From Paenibacillus sp. MMS20-IR301 (GTDB lineage Bacteria; Bacillota; Bacilli; Paenibacillales; Paenibacillaceae), in assembly GCF_032302195.1 (NCBI RefSeq), contig NZ_CP135275.1:3720001-3784000 (forward strand): 64,000 nucleotides of DNA. The letters are read 5' to 3'. The position numbers were made by a program, and so were the translations under genes. Each line of letters opens with the position of its first letter. The first letter of the stretch is position 1. The notes below the pieces were generated by a model. The model was not told where the DNA came from and made no database searches. It worked only from the letters and a program-made list of their open reading frames with translations. Below are positions 37,082 through 46,939 of the stretch, one piece after another.

Positions 37082-37110
37082 ATTATAGATTGGATAGCGC
37101 TTACACATAA
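37082..37110 (-). promoter_or_regulatory. Promoter of importer cassette A with cre-like site in the spacer
   Basis: -10 TATAAT (37082-37087), 17-bp spacer, weak -35 TTATGT (37105-37110). TGTAAGCGCTATCC (37092-37105), one mismatch from the cre consensus, fills the spacer, so CcpA binding would exclude polymerase. A poor -35 implies activation, presumably by the response regulator encoded just upstream. Confidence 0.6.
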
Positions 37111-37227
37111 GGCGGGTAAGCCCACATTGAGGGCAGGTTTCTGCTGGAGTTACGGATACTGCCGAAGCTGCCCTATGCAAAAGGGAGCAGATCTCCGCTG
37201 CGGCGGAATCCCCTCCCCTGTCCTTTA

Positions 37228-38859
37228 TTATTCTTTTCCGAGATAATGCAGTTTGAACTCCGACGGGGTCATGCCCGTATATTTCTTGAATACCTCGCTG
37301 AAATAACGCCTGTGCTCATAGCCGAGATCCTGGGCAATCTCCTGTACCTGCAGGCCGCCGATCAGCATCGCCTTGGCCTTCTCCATCTTCTCGTGCATTA
37401 CATATTGCTGAAAAGAAATTCCCTGCACCTTCTTAAACAGGTTGGAGAAATAACCCTGGCTGAGGTTGATCTGCTTCGCGACCTGCTCCAGCGACAGACC
37501 CGTATCCAGATGACTGCGGATATACGCAATGGCTTGATGGATAATCCGCGTGGATTCCAGGGAACGGGCTTCCTCCACCAGCGCGCAGGCCTCCCGGCAC
37601 AGCTCAGCCAGCAGGCTCCGGATATCCTGCAGGGAAGGATGCACCCGGTTCTTCATGGCTTCAATTCTGTGTTCCAGCGGCCCCATCTGCTCATAAGGGA
37701 ACTGCTCCAGCATGACCCGGCAGATCTTGGAGCTCAGCTCATAGCCGACACTTTCAACATAACGCGGCTCTGGCCACAGCCCGCTGTCCAGCAGCTCCGC
37801 GAACAGCTGGTCCAGCACCTGCAGGCTTTTGGCGGCATTGCCGGAACGCAGGGCGAACAGCAGCTCCTGCTCGGCGGCGGCAGAATAGCTGTACAGCGAG
37901 AGAGGCTTATTCTCAATAGCACTGTAATGATATACGCCGTTGCCTCCGGTATAGAAATGATACCCCAGCGCGCTCAGCGCCTGCCTGTATGCCGTAGCCA
38001 GCTCATGAATCGCTGATACGCCGGTCCCCACTCCAATAGATAGGGTGCTGCGGGAGAACCTGCTTACATTACTGCAGCAGGTCTCCGTAATCTGCGCAGC
38101 CATATCCGGGTCCGAACCGTTCATGATGCAGACATACCGGTCTGTTGCCTCCCGGATAATGACCCCGCGGGTCCAGGCGGAAATCGTCTCTTCCAGAATA
38201 TTATGCAGGCTGAACCGCAGCAGCTCGACCTCCTGCACAGACTGGCCGCTCAGCTTCTCCGCGAAATCATCAATCTCAGCCACGAACACGAAGAAATGAT
38301 GCTGCGTTAGCGGGATATCAAGATACTCCCACCGGGAACGGGCATCATCTTCTGTTGTCTGGTGATGCAGCAGGAAGGTTAGATATTCCTGGCGGAGGAT
38401 GGGCAGACTTTCTCTGATTTTGGACTCCATTACCGCAAGTCTTGCGGTCTCCTGCCGTTCCTCCCGGCACAGCTCCTTCGCCTTCAGCACCACATTCACA
38501 ATCTCCTCCAGCGAAAACGGCTTCTTCACGAAATCCAGCGCCCCGAGCCGGATGGCTTCCTGGGCATACGAGAATTCGGAATACGCGCTAAGGATAATAA
38601 TCTTGCAGTCCGGCAGAACCTCCAGAATCGCCCGGGTCATCTGCAGCCCGTCCATTCTCGGCATCCGGATATCGGTCAGCACAATGTCGGGCCGGGTCCC
38701 GCGGATGATCCGCAGCCCCTCTTCACCGTCGAGCGCCGTACCGGCGACCTCTATACCATGCTCCTGCCACGCCGGCTTGCGCGAGATCATCTCCACCACA
38801 CTTTTGATATCGTCGATGATACATAACTTGAACCTTCCCGGCTCCAGCCTCTGGTCCAT
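37228..38859 (-). CDS. YesN-like response regulator with AraC-type output, cassette A
   Basis: 543 residues. Receiver domain with phospho-acceptor Asp in IVLTDIRMPRMDG and Lys in DFVKKPFSLEE; C-terminal AraC pair (VAKQINLSQGYFSNLFKKV; AQDLGYEHRRYFSEVFKKYTG). ATG 38859 with GGAGGAGAG upstream, three bases after the kinase stop. The middle 280 residues are typical YesN linker. Probably activates the importer operon starting 190 bp downstream at 37035. Confidence 0.93.
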   Translation of the reverse strand: MDQRLEPGRFKLCIIDDIKSVVEMISRKPAWQEHGIEVAGTALDGEEGLRIIRGTRPDIVLTDIRMPRMDGLQMTRAILEVLPDCKIIILSAYSEFSYAQEAIRLGALDFVKKPFSLEEIVNVVLKAKELCREERQETARLAVMESKIRESLPILRQEYLTFLLHHQTTEDDARSRWEYLDIPLTQHHFFVFVAEIDDFAEKLSGQSVQEVELLRFSLHNILEETISAWTRGVIIREATDRYVCIMNGSDPDMAAQITETCCSNVSRFSRSTLSIGVGTGVSAIHELATAYRQALSALGYHFYTGGNGVYHYSAIENKPLSLYSYSAAAEQELLFALRSGNAAKSLQVLDQLFAELLDSGLWPEPRYVESVGYELSSKICRVMLEQFPYEQMGPLEHRIEAMKNRVHPSLQDIRSLLAELCREACALVEEARSLESTRIIHQAIAYIRSHLDTGLSLEQVAKQINLSQGYFSNLFKKVQGISFQQYVMHEKMEKAKAMLIGGLQVQEIAQDLGYEHRRYFSEVFKKYTGMTPSEFKLHYLGKE

Positions 38860-38862
38860 CCT

Positions 38863-40671
38863 TCATCTCTCCTCCCCTAACGGAATCCACAGATCGGTCC
38901 GTGACCCCTTACCCGGCGCTCCGTCCACATCCATCCGGGCTTCCGCCCCGTAATACAGCGCCAGGCGATGCCGGATGTTGAACAGGGCGTAGCCCTTCTT
39001 GGACTGCGGAGCCCTGCTCATTCCCTGCTTGACTAATTCTGCATCGAGCCCCCGCCCGTTATCGGTAAGGGTAATATGGAGCATCCCCTGCTCCCGGCAG
39101 GCCGTAATGTCAATTCTTCCTCCTCCGGTCCGGTCGCTGAACCCGTGCTGGATGCTGTTCTCCACCACCGGCTGCAGAATAATCTTGGGAACCTGGCAGG
39201 ACAGCAGCTCTTCGTCGTCAACCGTCACGGTGTATTCAAATAGTCCTTCATAGCATTTCTGCTGAATGGCGAAATATTGCCGTACATGGGACAGCTCATC
39301 CTCAAGGGTAATCAGATCCTTGCCGCCGCTGAGCCCGATCTGGAACATCTGCGATAACGACAGGATCATCTCATTCACATCGTCATTCTCGCCCATCACC
39401 GATTTGCAGTATACGGTATTCAGCGTATTGTACAGGAAGTGCGGCTCCATCTGCGCGGTGAGCGCCCGGATCTCTGCATGCCGCTTGTCCTCCTCCTTGG
39501 ACTTCACATCCGCAATCAGCGCCTTAATCTCCGACATCATCCGGTTGAACTGAAAGCCGACCTGGGCGACCTCATCCTCATAACGGCTCTCGTACACGAC
39601 ACTGAGCTGGTTCTCTTCGACCCGGCGCATCAGCCGCCGGAGCTTAAAGAGCGGCTTCAGCAGCGCAGATGTCAGCTGATTGGAGATCAGCCAGGTGGTC
39701 AGCAGAAAGACACCGATTACATACAGGGTGATGCGCTGCACCCGCTGCAGCTTGCCCAGCAGCTGGTCCCGGGACTGCATGCCGGAGATGATCCAGTCAG
39801 GTGAGGCTGCGGAGCTTTTATAATTAACAAGATACTCCTTGCCGCCATAGCTGTAAGAGTGTTCCTGCGGATCGTCTTCTGTCCCGGCTTCCGCAAGCAC
39901 CGGCTTCCAGGGAAATTTACTGCGGAACGGCCAGCTCGACTCCACTACCGCCTCCCCTTCACCGTTCACCAGGTAATAATTCCGGCCGGGCTGCTGTCCG
40001 CCCTGATTCAGCAGCTCACCGATCCGGCTCTCCCGGATATTGACCACAATAAACACATTACTGATCGGTGTGTAAGGGTATTCATAGATTCCCCTGACTA
40101 CGAAGGAGATGACCCGCTGGCTGCCCGTGAACAACCGGTCATAATGCCCCTTAGCCCAGTAGCCGCCCGGCTGCTCCCTGCTGAGATCATATAATTCCGA
40201 GCCGTAGAACGAGTTATCCTGCGCGCGGGTCTGCGTGGTCGAATAGAAATCACCGATCGGTGTAACGATCAGCACATTCTCGATCATCGGCTGGTTGAAC
40301 ATCGCCTGCGAGAGCACATATTGCAGATCCGACAGATGCACATAATAGTTCGACACCTCATGGCTGAACACATCGATCATCATCTTCCGGTACGCATCGC
40401 TCAGCATCAGCGACTGCACGGACAGCGCCACGTCATTCAGGCGGGAATCCAGCAGCTGCGTAGTTTTGCTCACCGTCTCCCGGCTGCTGGCGTAAGCATT
40501 ATCCTCTATCTCCTGCGCGGCAATCCAATAGGAGAAGCTGCCCATCGCACTGATGGACAGTGTGATCAGCACGATGAACGAGAACAGAATCCTCTGCTTG
40601 ATGGATATCCGGTAATATCTGCCGGCGAGCTGCCGCCAGGCCTTTCCGCAATAGGCTATGAATGTATTCAT
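38863..40671 (-). CDS. YesM-like sensor histidine kinase, cassette A
   Basis: 602 residues from ATG 40671 (AGGGGG just upstream). TM1 about 27-49, extracellular Cache-type domain, TM2 (LYVIGVFLLTTWLIS), HAMP (LFKLRRLMRRVEENQLS), then a His_kinase domain with phospho-acceptor His in MEPHFLYNTLNT and ATPase boxes VENSIQHGF and DNGRGLD. Partner of the regulator 37228-38859. Such kinases sense extracellular oligosaccharide, sometimes with the binding protein. Confidence 0.93.
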   Translation of the reverse strand: MNTFIAYCGKAWRQLAGRYYRISIKQRILFSFIVLITLSISAMGSFSYWIAAQEIEDNAYASSRETVSKTTQLLDSRLNDVALSVQSLMLSDAYRKMMIDVFSHEVSNYYVHLSDLQYVLSQAMFNQPMIENVLIVTPIGDFYSTTQTRAQDNSFYGSELYDLSREQPGGYWAKGHYDRLFTGSQRVISFVVRGIYEYPYTPISNVFIVVNIRESRIGELLNQGGQQPGRNYYLVNGEGEAVVESSWPFRSKFPWKPVLAEAGTEDDPQEHSYSYGGKEYLVNYKSSAASPDWIISGMQSRDQLLGKLQRVQRITLYVIGVFLLTTWLISNQLTSALLKPLFKLRRLMRRVEENQLSVVYESRYEDEVAQVGFQFNRMMSEIKALIADVKSKEEDKRHAEIRALTAQMEPHFLYNTLNTVYCKSVMGENDDVNEMILSLSQMFQIGLSGGKDLITLEDELSHVRQYFAIQQKCYEGLFEYTVTVDDEELLSCQVPKIILQPVVENSIQHGFSDRTGGGRIDITACREQGMLHITLTDNGRGLDAELVKQGMSRAPQSKKGYALFNIRHRLALYYGAEARMDVDGAPGKGSRTDLWIPLGEER

Positions 40672-40729
40672 AGGTCCCCCTCTTTGAGCAAACAGGATTT
40701 CCCCGCCCGCGTTAACTTCCAACCCTTGT

Positions 40730-40759
40730 ACCATACGGCGGGTTCCCGCCCGCCGTCAA
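40730..40759 (-). promoter_or_regulatory. Promoter of the kinase-regulator operon, cassette A
   Basis: TTGACG (40754-40759) and TATGGT (40730-40735) with an 18-bp spacer that contains a GC-rich inverted repeat GGCGGG/CCCGCC. The inverted repeat between -35 and -10 could be an operator. Confidence 0.45.
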
Positions 40760-41089
40760 GAGGGACGGCTCGAGGATCTGGTGGACGGTCTGGTCGAGGA
40801 CCAGATGAAGGAGGAGTCCGAAGATCTGGTCGTGGACCCGTTAGGGGGGGAGGGTTGGAAGAGTTGGGAGAATTGGGAGAGTTGAGAGAGTTTGGGGGGA
40901 TATAGGTGAAGGGGGAGTTGGTGGATCAGATTGAGGAATAGTATAGGGACTCTCTTCTCCCCTTTTGTCCGGTCATTCTGGAATCTGGAGCTGCTGGATG
41001 AAATGAACTGCGGGCGGGCCATAGGCGGGACATGATTAGGTGCAGGCTGGTGGATTTCTTTAAGTAACTTTTCAATTTTACTGGCGGAC

Positions 41090-41300
41090 AGCCTGCAAGT
41101 AATGTACCCGTAGCCACTTGGAAATTACGTGGAAAAAGTACACTTAATTCCCCAAAACTACCCGCTCGCAAAAAAATAGTTGGATAAACAACACTTAATC
41201 GGCCCCAATTCACCCAAACCACGCCATACCAAGGAAATTAGTTGTATTTTTTCCAACTAAAAAATATTAATAGCTGTTTTCAAGCAAAATAAATGCTCTT
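41090..41300. repeat. Dispersed GTTGGATAAAC/CACTTAATT-type repeats in a 1-kb gap
   Basis: GTGGAAAAAGTACACTTAAT near 41131, AGTTGGATAAACAACACTTA near 41168 and TTAGTTGTATTTTTTCCAACT near 41239 belong to the repeat family seen at 6100-6330. The gap 40760-41545 also has degenerate GA-rich stretches (40766-40910) with GGAGAGTTG repeats. I see no gene in it. Confidence 0.55.
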
Positions 41301-41545
41301 TTTACACTTATTTGTTGCAGGCCGGAGTGAAATACTGAGGTGGAGCTTAGACCATAGATAGATTGGCAGATATACAGTGGCGGGCGGCGATACGGCGTGG
41401 TGTTACTAGTTTGTAGTGGACAATTGGCAGAGTGTCAGCGCAATAAATTAACAGTGGCGGGCGGCAAAACAGCGCGGCCGACAGATGGCGATTAGTTAAC
41501 TCCCCGGGTTGATCCCCCGTTAACCCATTCCCTCATCTGAAATTG

Positions 41546-41584
41546 AAGCAGCAGGTCCTCGGCTTACAAGAGGGCCTGCTGCTT
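41546..41584 (-). terminator. Terminator of importer cassette B
   Basis: On the minus strand AAGCAGCAGG and CCTGCTGCTT form a 10-bp stem, with a second short pairing (CCCTC/GAGG) inside. It lies about 90 bp after the SGNH esterase stop; the T-rich tail (CAATTT) is modest. Confidence 0.65.
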
Positions 41585-41673
41585 AACGTTTCTCCAGGAC
41601 CGGTGCAGGCAGATGCCTGCCCTTGTTCTGCTTAAAGAGCGCTTGGTTCGTCAATGCTCTAATAACGGCCGGA

Positions 41674-42672
41674 CTACAGCCGTCCGGCCTGAAGCGCAGC
41701 CTCCAGCCTGGCGCCGAAGCGCCTGCCCAGCAGCTCATACCCTTCGGCACCCGGATGCAGGCCATCCGTGAGCAGCGCTCCGTCCTCCGGGCCGAACCAG
41801 TCCAGCCCGTCCATGTAATGCAGATGGCGGTCGCCCCGCGCCTGCAGCAGCTGCACCGTTTCCGCGATCTCCCTGCGCATAAGCGGCAGGGTGAAGCCAA
41901 GCGGGTTCTCCTCCGTCTCCCGCTCCGTCCCGTAGATGGGAGAGATTACAACCAGCGGTGTGTCCCGATGCTTCTCGCGGATCGTCTCCAGCAGGCCGAG
42001 CAGCAGCGGCTTGAACATCCGCGGGCTGGAAGCAGCAGCGCCGTAAATGTTCACCCCGACACACAGGGTGATCAGGTCAGCCGGCAGGCTGCGGATCAGC
42101 CGGCCGATCATCGGCTCCATCAGGCAGTTGCCGGAGAAGCCGAGATTCGTCAGATGATAACCGCCTTCCCCGGCGGCAATGGCCGGCCAGGTGCGCGACG
42201 GGCTGGAGGCGGCCACACACTGGGTGATGGAGCTTCCATAGGTTACCCAACGCGGCCGCGTATCCGGCAGCGGCTCAGCCGAAGCTCCATGATCGATCGC
42301 AAGGCCGCTTAGCGTAATCCCGGTATTCTGCGGCAGATAGATTTCCAGCTCCTTTCTTCCCGGAGGAAGTTCCGTGAACCGGGCTTCCCTGTCCCCTCCG
42401 GCAAGCCGGAGGGTCTGGAACAGCTGCCCGTCCAGAAGACAATCAAGTGCAGCCGCTTCCGGCAGCGGCTCGAATGACAAGGCCACGGCCTTGGAATCCG
42501 TAGCCAGCCGCAACCGGACGCCGGAGCAGATTTCCGCCTTGCCGCCAATGCCGTCCGGCGGATACAGGTCATAATCGCGGTAAGGAATCCGCCACGGCTT
42601 GATTCCCTCCTCCCGGTGCTCAAGCGATACCGCACCGTGGAACCATTCCTCCGTCAGCGGAAGGTTCTTCAC
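41674..42672 (-). CDS. SGNH-type carbohydrate esterase with N-terminal jelly roll (CE2-like build)
   Basis: 332 residues. The N-terminal beta-sandwich (about 1-135) precedes an SGNH domain: Ser in YGSSITQ, Gly/Asn in FSGNCLME, Asn in GVNIYG, His in DGLHPGAEGY. This two-domain layout is that of CE2 and related deacetylases. The start is GTG 42672 overlapping the flavoprotein stop (GTGA), so translation is coupled. No signal peptide. As last gene of the mannoside operon it probably removes acetyl groups from imported beta-mannosides. Confidence 0.82.
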   Translation of the reverse strand: MKNLPLTEEWFHGAVSLEHREEGIKPWRIPYRDYDLYPPDGIGGKAEICSGVRLRLATDSKAVALSFEPLPEAAALDCLLDGQLFQTLRLAGGDREARFTELPPGRKELEIYLPQNTGITLSGLAIDHGASAEPLPDTRPRWVTYGSSITQCVAASSPSRTWPAIAAGEGGYHLTNLGFSGNCLMEPMIGRLIRSLPADLITLCVGVNIYGAAASSPRMFKPLLLGLLETIREKHRDTPLVVISPIYGTERETEENPLGFTLPLMRREIAETVQLLQARGDRHLHYMDGLDWFGPEDGALLTDGLHPGAEGYELLGRRFGARLEAALQAGRL

Positions 42673-44057
42673 AGCACTTGCCCCGCTGCCGCGTTGTCAT
42701 CCGCCGCACCAGGGACGAAATTCTCCCCGAGCCATACGTCCTGATCCAGCAGGCGCTGCTGCAGCTCAGGAACCGAGATGCTGCGGGAATCCCCGCCGTC
42801 GCGAAGCGCAAGGGAAGCTGCGGTTCCGCAGGCCTGTCCCATCGAGAAGCAGTTCGGCATGACCCGCAGGGAGCCTTGAACTGCCCGGTCCGAGGACACG
42901 GAGCGCCCGGCCACCCACAGATTGCGGATGCCGACAGGAAGCATCACCCTGTAGGGCACTCCGTGCGAGACTCCCGGCGGCAGGTGATTGAAGGTCATAT
43001 CACTCTTGCTCGTCGCCAGGTGAATATCAATATAATAGGCATTGCGGGCGATATCATCCGGGAAGGAACGCGCCGCAATGAAATCGTCCACAGTCAGCGT
43101 ATAATCGCCCTGGATGCGCCGGGTTTCCCGGATGCCAAGCTGCTCTCCGCTCGCCACCAGATGTGCCGCCTCAAAGCCCGGGACGTATCTGCGGAAAAAT
43201 TCCAGCTGCCGCAGTACCGTCCGGCGGCCTTCTATCGCCCCGCGTGTCAATGCCTCAGCCCTCGTACCGTCCACACCGAACACATGTCCGAAGTTGACGC
43301 CGACCAGATAATCACTGACCCAGGCCAGCCCGGAGATCGATTTGCGGCCTTCCGGCAGCGCTCCTTCGGCAATGGCCTGTTCAACCGTCCGGTGCAGCTG
43401 GCCCGTATCGCCCGTTTCTTCCAGGAATCTGTTAAATTTGATCCGGTCCACATTCGTCAGCAGGTAACACATGCTCCCCGGCTGCAGTTCACCTTCTTCG
43501 CCGCCCTTCTTGAACGGGACACCTGACAAGGCGGCAATATCCCCGTCACCTGTACAGTCGATAATATAACGGCAGCGGATGAAGGACCGCCCCGATTTGT
43601 TGACAATCACAACCCCCTCAACCGTCTGTCCGTCAGGTGACAGGACTACATCATAGACAAAGGTATGGAACAGCGGCGTAACGCCGCTCTCCATAATTGC
43701 ATCGTCGTATACCCGCTTGAGCACCTCCGGATCAATCGGTACCCAGTCCAGCTGCTCCCTGTACTCCTCCCGGAAGCCGGGATTGCAGGCCTGCTTCATC
43801 CGTTCCATCAGCTTCAGGCCGAGACCGCGGATGATCGGCTTCACCTTATCCGTGTAGGGGCAGAAGGCCGGCACCAGTGCTACGGTGCCCATGCCGCCCA
43901 GATACCCCCGCTGCTCCACAATCATCGTGCTTGCACCGCCTTCGGCTGCGGCGATGGCGGCAGCCACTCCCGCGGCACCTCCGCCAATAACCAGCACATC
44001 AACCTCGCGGGAGACGGGCACAGCTGCGGACGGCAGGTTAATATGTCCGTAATTCAT
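42669..44057 (-). CDS. FAD-dependent oxidoreductase of the mannoside operon
   Basis: 462 residues from ATG 44057 (GGAGG 6 nt upstream, ATGA overlap with the GH130 stop). The N-terminal dinucleotide fold is VDVLVIGGGAAGVAAAIAAAEGG, with IVEQRGYLGG (FAD ribose Glu). A second FAD signature (IDCTGDGDIAALSGVPF) and the C-terminal NLWVAGRSVSSDRAVQGSLR place it in the FAD_oxidored group. It is tightly coupled between a phosphorylase and an esterase, so it must act in the same pathway; substrate unknown. Oxidation of a mannoside or mannose derivative is one possibility. A related flavoprotein is at 49985-51502. Confidence 0.88.
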   Translation of the reverse strand: MNYGHINLPSAAVPVSREVDVLVIGGGAAGVAAAIAAAEGGASTMIVEQRGYLGGMGTVALVPAFCPYTDKVKPIIRGLGLKLMERMKQACNPGFREEYREQLDWVPIDPEVLKRVYDDAIMESGVTPLFHTFVYDVVLSPDGQTVEGVVIVNKSGRSFIRCRYIIDCTGDGDIAALSGVPFKKGGEEGELQPGSMCYLLTNVDRIKFNRFLEETGDTGQLHRTVEQAIAEGALPEGRKSISGLAWVSDYLVGVNFGHVFGVDGTRAEALTRGAIEGRRTVLRQLEFFRRYVPGFEAAHLVASGEQLGIRETRRIQGDYTLTVDDFIAARSFPDDIARNAYYIDIHLATSKSDMTFNHLPPGVSHGVPYRVMLPVGIRNLWVAGRSVSSDRAVQGSLRVMPNCFSMGQACGTAASLALRDGGDSRSISVPELQQRLLDQDVWLGENFVPGAADDNAAAGQVL

Positions 44058-45064
44058 ACTCTTCCTCCTTCCAGACACAGCCGGAGCAGGTCATCCACAT
44101 GCGCAGTCGCCAGGCATTCCACCGTATCCGCCGCACCGTAATAAATCTTGACCTCTCCGCTATCCTCCAGAATCATCCCGCCGGGAAAAATCACATGATT
44201 GCGGAAGCCGCCTGAGGTCTCATACAGCGCCTCCGGGGCCAGCAGCGGCGCCTGCGCCCGGCCGATAATCCGGCTTGGATCTTCAAGATCCAGCAGCATA
44301 ATTCCGGCGGTATAACGCTTCTTCCAGCTCTCCTCCCAGCCGTTCTTGCCCCGGCTGTGGTCAAGATCTACAGCATGGAAGGTAGTCAGCCAGCCCTTGT
44401 CCGTCTTCACCGGAGGGGCACCGGGACCCACCTTGTCATTCGCATAAGCCACCTGCTCAACCGCCAGCAGCAGCTTGTGATTGCCCCAATACTTCAGGTC
44501 CGGGGAATCGCTCATCCACATGTCGAAGCGGTCCCGGCCGCCCCGGCTGTAGACCGGCAGCGGGCGCTCAAGCCTTACATAACGGCCGCCGATCTGCTCC
44601 GGGAAGAGCACCATGTTGCGGTTATCGGGCAGCGACAGACTCAGCACCTCGAACGAGCGGAAATCCTCCGTCACGGCGATGCCGCCGCGCAGGCCGTGAA
44701 GCGTATCGACCGCAAAGCACAGATAGCAGCGTTCGCCGATCACCGTCAGCCGCGGATCATACACGCGGACCACTTCCTCGTCATGCCAGGACCAGCACGG
44801 CTCCGGCTGTACCTCCCAGGAAATGCCGTCATCGCTGAATGCGAGGCCCAGATTAGTCGTGTGATGAGGGGCGACGATTCCCGCGCTCTCATCCCCGTAG
44901 TCATTGCGGAACACCATTACATACCGGCCCTTGAACTTCGCCACACCGGCATTGAAGACCATAGCCGGACCGTAGGGAACATCCGCCGGCTTCAGGATAG
45001 GATTCAGCGGATGCCGGACGATTACCGGACTTGAAGTAAGATTGCCTATCGTTAAATCGTTCAT
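44054..45064 (-). CDS. GH130 family beta-mannoside phosphorylase, cassette B
   Basis: 336 residues, the same length as its paralogue at 32698-33708 and closely similar throughout. Catalytic Asp in VYDPRLTVIG, Arg in YVRLERPL, His in GWLTTFHAV, and the ending ADTVECLATAHVDDLLRLCLE are shared. ATG 45064 has GGAG upstream. Located after two permeases and overlapping the flavoprotein by 4 bases. Preference among beta-1,2, beta-1,4 or GlcNAc-linked mannosides cannot be told. Confidence 0.9.
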   Translation of the reverse strand: MNDLTIGNLTSSPVIVRHPLNPILKPADVPYGPAMVFNAGVAKFKGRYVMVFRNDYGDESAGIVAPHHTTNLGLAFSDDGISWEVQPEPCWSWHDEEVVRVYDPRLTVIGERCYLCFAVDTLHGLRGGIAVTEDFRSFEVLSLSLPDNRNMVLFPEQIGGRYVRLERPLPVYSRGGRDRFDMWMSDSPDLKYWGNHKLLLAVEQVAYANDKVGPGAPPVKTDKGWLTTFHAVDLDHSRGKNGWEESWKKRYTAGIMLLDLEDPSRIIGRAQAPLLAPEALYETSGGFRNHVIFPGGMILEDSGEVKIYYGAADTVECLATAHVDDLLRLCLEGGRV

Positions 45065-45101
45065 TATGGATGAGTCTCCTTTGCACTTATTAAATTAACA
45101 G

Positions 45102-46001
45102 TTAGCCCTTGACCGAACCGGCTGTAACCTGGATGAAGGTCTTGTTCGCCAGAATATAAGCCAGCAGCATCGGCAGAATCGACAGGCAGGCTCCGGCCAT
45201 CATCAGATGGATCTGCATCGCAGCCGAGGAGCCATAGCGGAGATTCGCCAGCCCGACAGTCAGCGTCTGCAGCTTCGGATTGGTCATTGTGAATACGAGC
45301 GGCAGAATATATTCATTCCAGGCATGGCGGAAGGCGAACAGTCCGGCAACGCCCAGCCCCGGGGTCAGCAGCGGGAGAATAATCCGGAAGAAGGTGCGGA
45401 TAAACCCCGAGCCGTCTACCATAGCGGCTTCATCCAGCTCCCTCGGAATGGCTTTGAAGAAGCCCTGCAGCATGAAGAACGTACTGGAATGGGCACTGAC
45501 CAGAATCAGAATGACGCCCCAGAGTGTCGTATTCAGATGCAGCGCAACCATCAGGTCGAACTGCGGACGCAGCACAATCGCGCCAACCGAAATGAACATC
45601 ATGGAAGCCTGCACCGTGACATAAATCCTTTTACCGGGGAAATTCCGCCGGTCCACTACATAAGCGGCCATTGAAGCTACCAGCAGCGTTCCCGCCGTCA
45701 CCATGAGGCTCATAAAAGCACTGTTCCAGGTATAGCGGGCAAAATTCGCCTGCTTCCAGGCTTCCGCGTAGTTGGCAAATTGCAGCCTGGCCGGAAACAG
45801 GCTGCCGCCGGTCATCATCTCCGCCCCGGTCTTCAGTGAGCCGGTCAGCGTCATCAGCAGCGGAAACAGGGTCAGGAGCGCCGTTATCAGCAGGAACAGC
45901 CACATGACCGTCCGGACCGCTATTCTTCCGGCATGGCCGGACTGCCGGGGGACCCCCTGTTTCAACCCTGCCGGCTGCTTGGATATCACATGTTCGTTCA
46001 T
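45102..46001 (-). CDS. CUT1 sugar ABC importer permease (second permease), cassette B
   Basis: 299 residues with a longer N-terminal cytoplasmic segment than the cassette A paralogue. EAA loop ELDEAAMVDGSGFIRTFFRIILPLLTPG. ATG 46001 with GGAGG 9 nt upstream. 13 bp separate it from the partner permease. Confidence 0.92.
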   Translation of the reverse strand: MNEHVISKQPAGLKQGVPRQSGHAGRIAVRTVMWLFLLITALLTLFPLLMTLTGSLKTGAEMMTGGSLFPARLQFANYAEAWKQANFARYTWNSAFMSLMVTAGTLLVASMAAYVVDRRNFPGKRIYVTVQASMMFISVGAIVLRPQFDLMVALHLNTTLWGVILILVSAHSSTFFMLQGFFKAIPRELDEAAMVDGSGFIRTFFRIILPLLTPGLGVAGLFAFRHAWNEYILPLVFTMTNPKLQTLTVGLANLRYGSSAAMQIHLMMAGACLSILPMLLAYILANKTFIQVTAGSVKG

Positions 46002-46014
46002 TTGGATAAACCTC

Positions 46015-46914
46015 CTAATACACCTTGTTCATTTTGCGGCTGAAGAAGAAATACAGGCCGGTAACCGCTCCGACAATTACAGCCGAGGCGAAGCCCACGG
46101 CACTGCCGTAGCCCAGCTGCTGCGTTACCGGTGAACCTGTGGACACAGGGAACAGCAGCTTATAGAGATAGAGATACATGACTTCGGTTTTGCCGATCGG
46201 GCCGCCTTCTGTAATGACCATGATGCTCTCATAGCCCTTCAGGGAAGCGATAATCGCCAGCATAATGACCATCTGGGCAACCGGAGCCAGCATCGGAAGC
46301 GTAATATTCCAGAAGCGTCTTCCGGCGTTCGCCCCGTCGATGGACGCGCTCTCGTACAGGTCCTGCGGAATGCTCTGCAGCCCGGCGAGAAAGAGCAGCA
46401 TATAATTGCCGACCGCCCCCCAGACCGCCACTATGATTACGGTCAGCATGGCATGCTTCGGACCCAGCCAGTCGACCGGCTGGGAGACCAGGTGCAGCTT
46501 CATTAGAACCGTGTTAACCATCCCGTTATAGGAATTGAAGATGTTATAAAATACAACCGAGATGACTGCCGTACTGATTACCGTCGGCATGAAATAGATG
46601 CCCCGGAGCAGATTCGAGCCGCGCAGCCTGCCGTTGAGGATAACAGCCAGCAGCAGGGAGAGCGGCAGGGTCAGCAGCAGCTTGCCTCCGGCAAAGACGA
46701 AGGTGTTGCGTACAGATTCCCAGAACAGGGCATCACGGATCAGCCGGCTGAAATTGTCCAGTCCGATGAACAGCGCTTCGCCGTATCCGGCATAATCATA
46801 GAACATATAGCGCAGCATCCAGACCAGAGGATAGATGCCGAGGGTGATCGTCAGAATAATGCTTGGCATAAGGAACAGGGAATTCTCCCCGAGCCTTTTC
46901 CATTTGTATATCAT
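46015..46914 (-). CDS. CUT1 sugar ABC importer permease (first permease), cassette B
   Basis: 299 residues, six spans, EAA loop LYESASIDGANAGRRFWNITLPMLAP. ATG 46914 preceded by AAGGAGGA. Ends MNKVY. Paralogue of 34626-35528. Confidence 0.92.
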   Translation of the reverse strand: MIYKWKRLGENSLFLMPSIILTITLGIYPLVWMLRYMFYDYAGYGEALFIGLDNFSRLIRDALFWESVRNTFVFAGGKLLLTLPLSLLLAVILNGRLRGSNLLRGIYFMPTVISTAVISVVFYNIFNSYNGMVNTVLMKLHLVSQPVDWLGPKHAMLTVIIVAVWGAVGNYMLLFLAGLQSIPQDLYESASIDGANAGRRFWNITLPMLAPVAQMVIMLAIIASLKGYESIMVITEGGPIGKTEVMYLYLYKLLFPVSTGSPVTQQLGYGSAVGFASAVIVGAVTGLYFFFSRKMNKVY

Positions 46915-46939
46915 ATATTGTCCTCCTTCGGGGAAAGCA

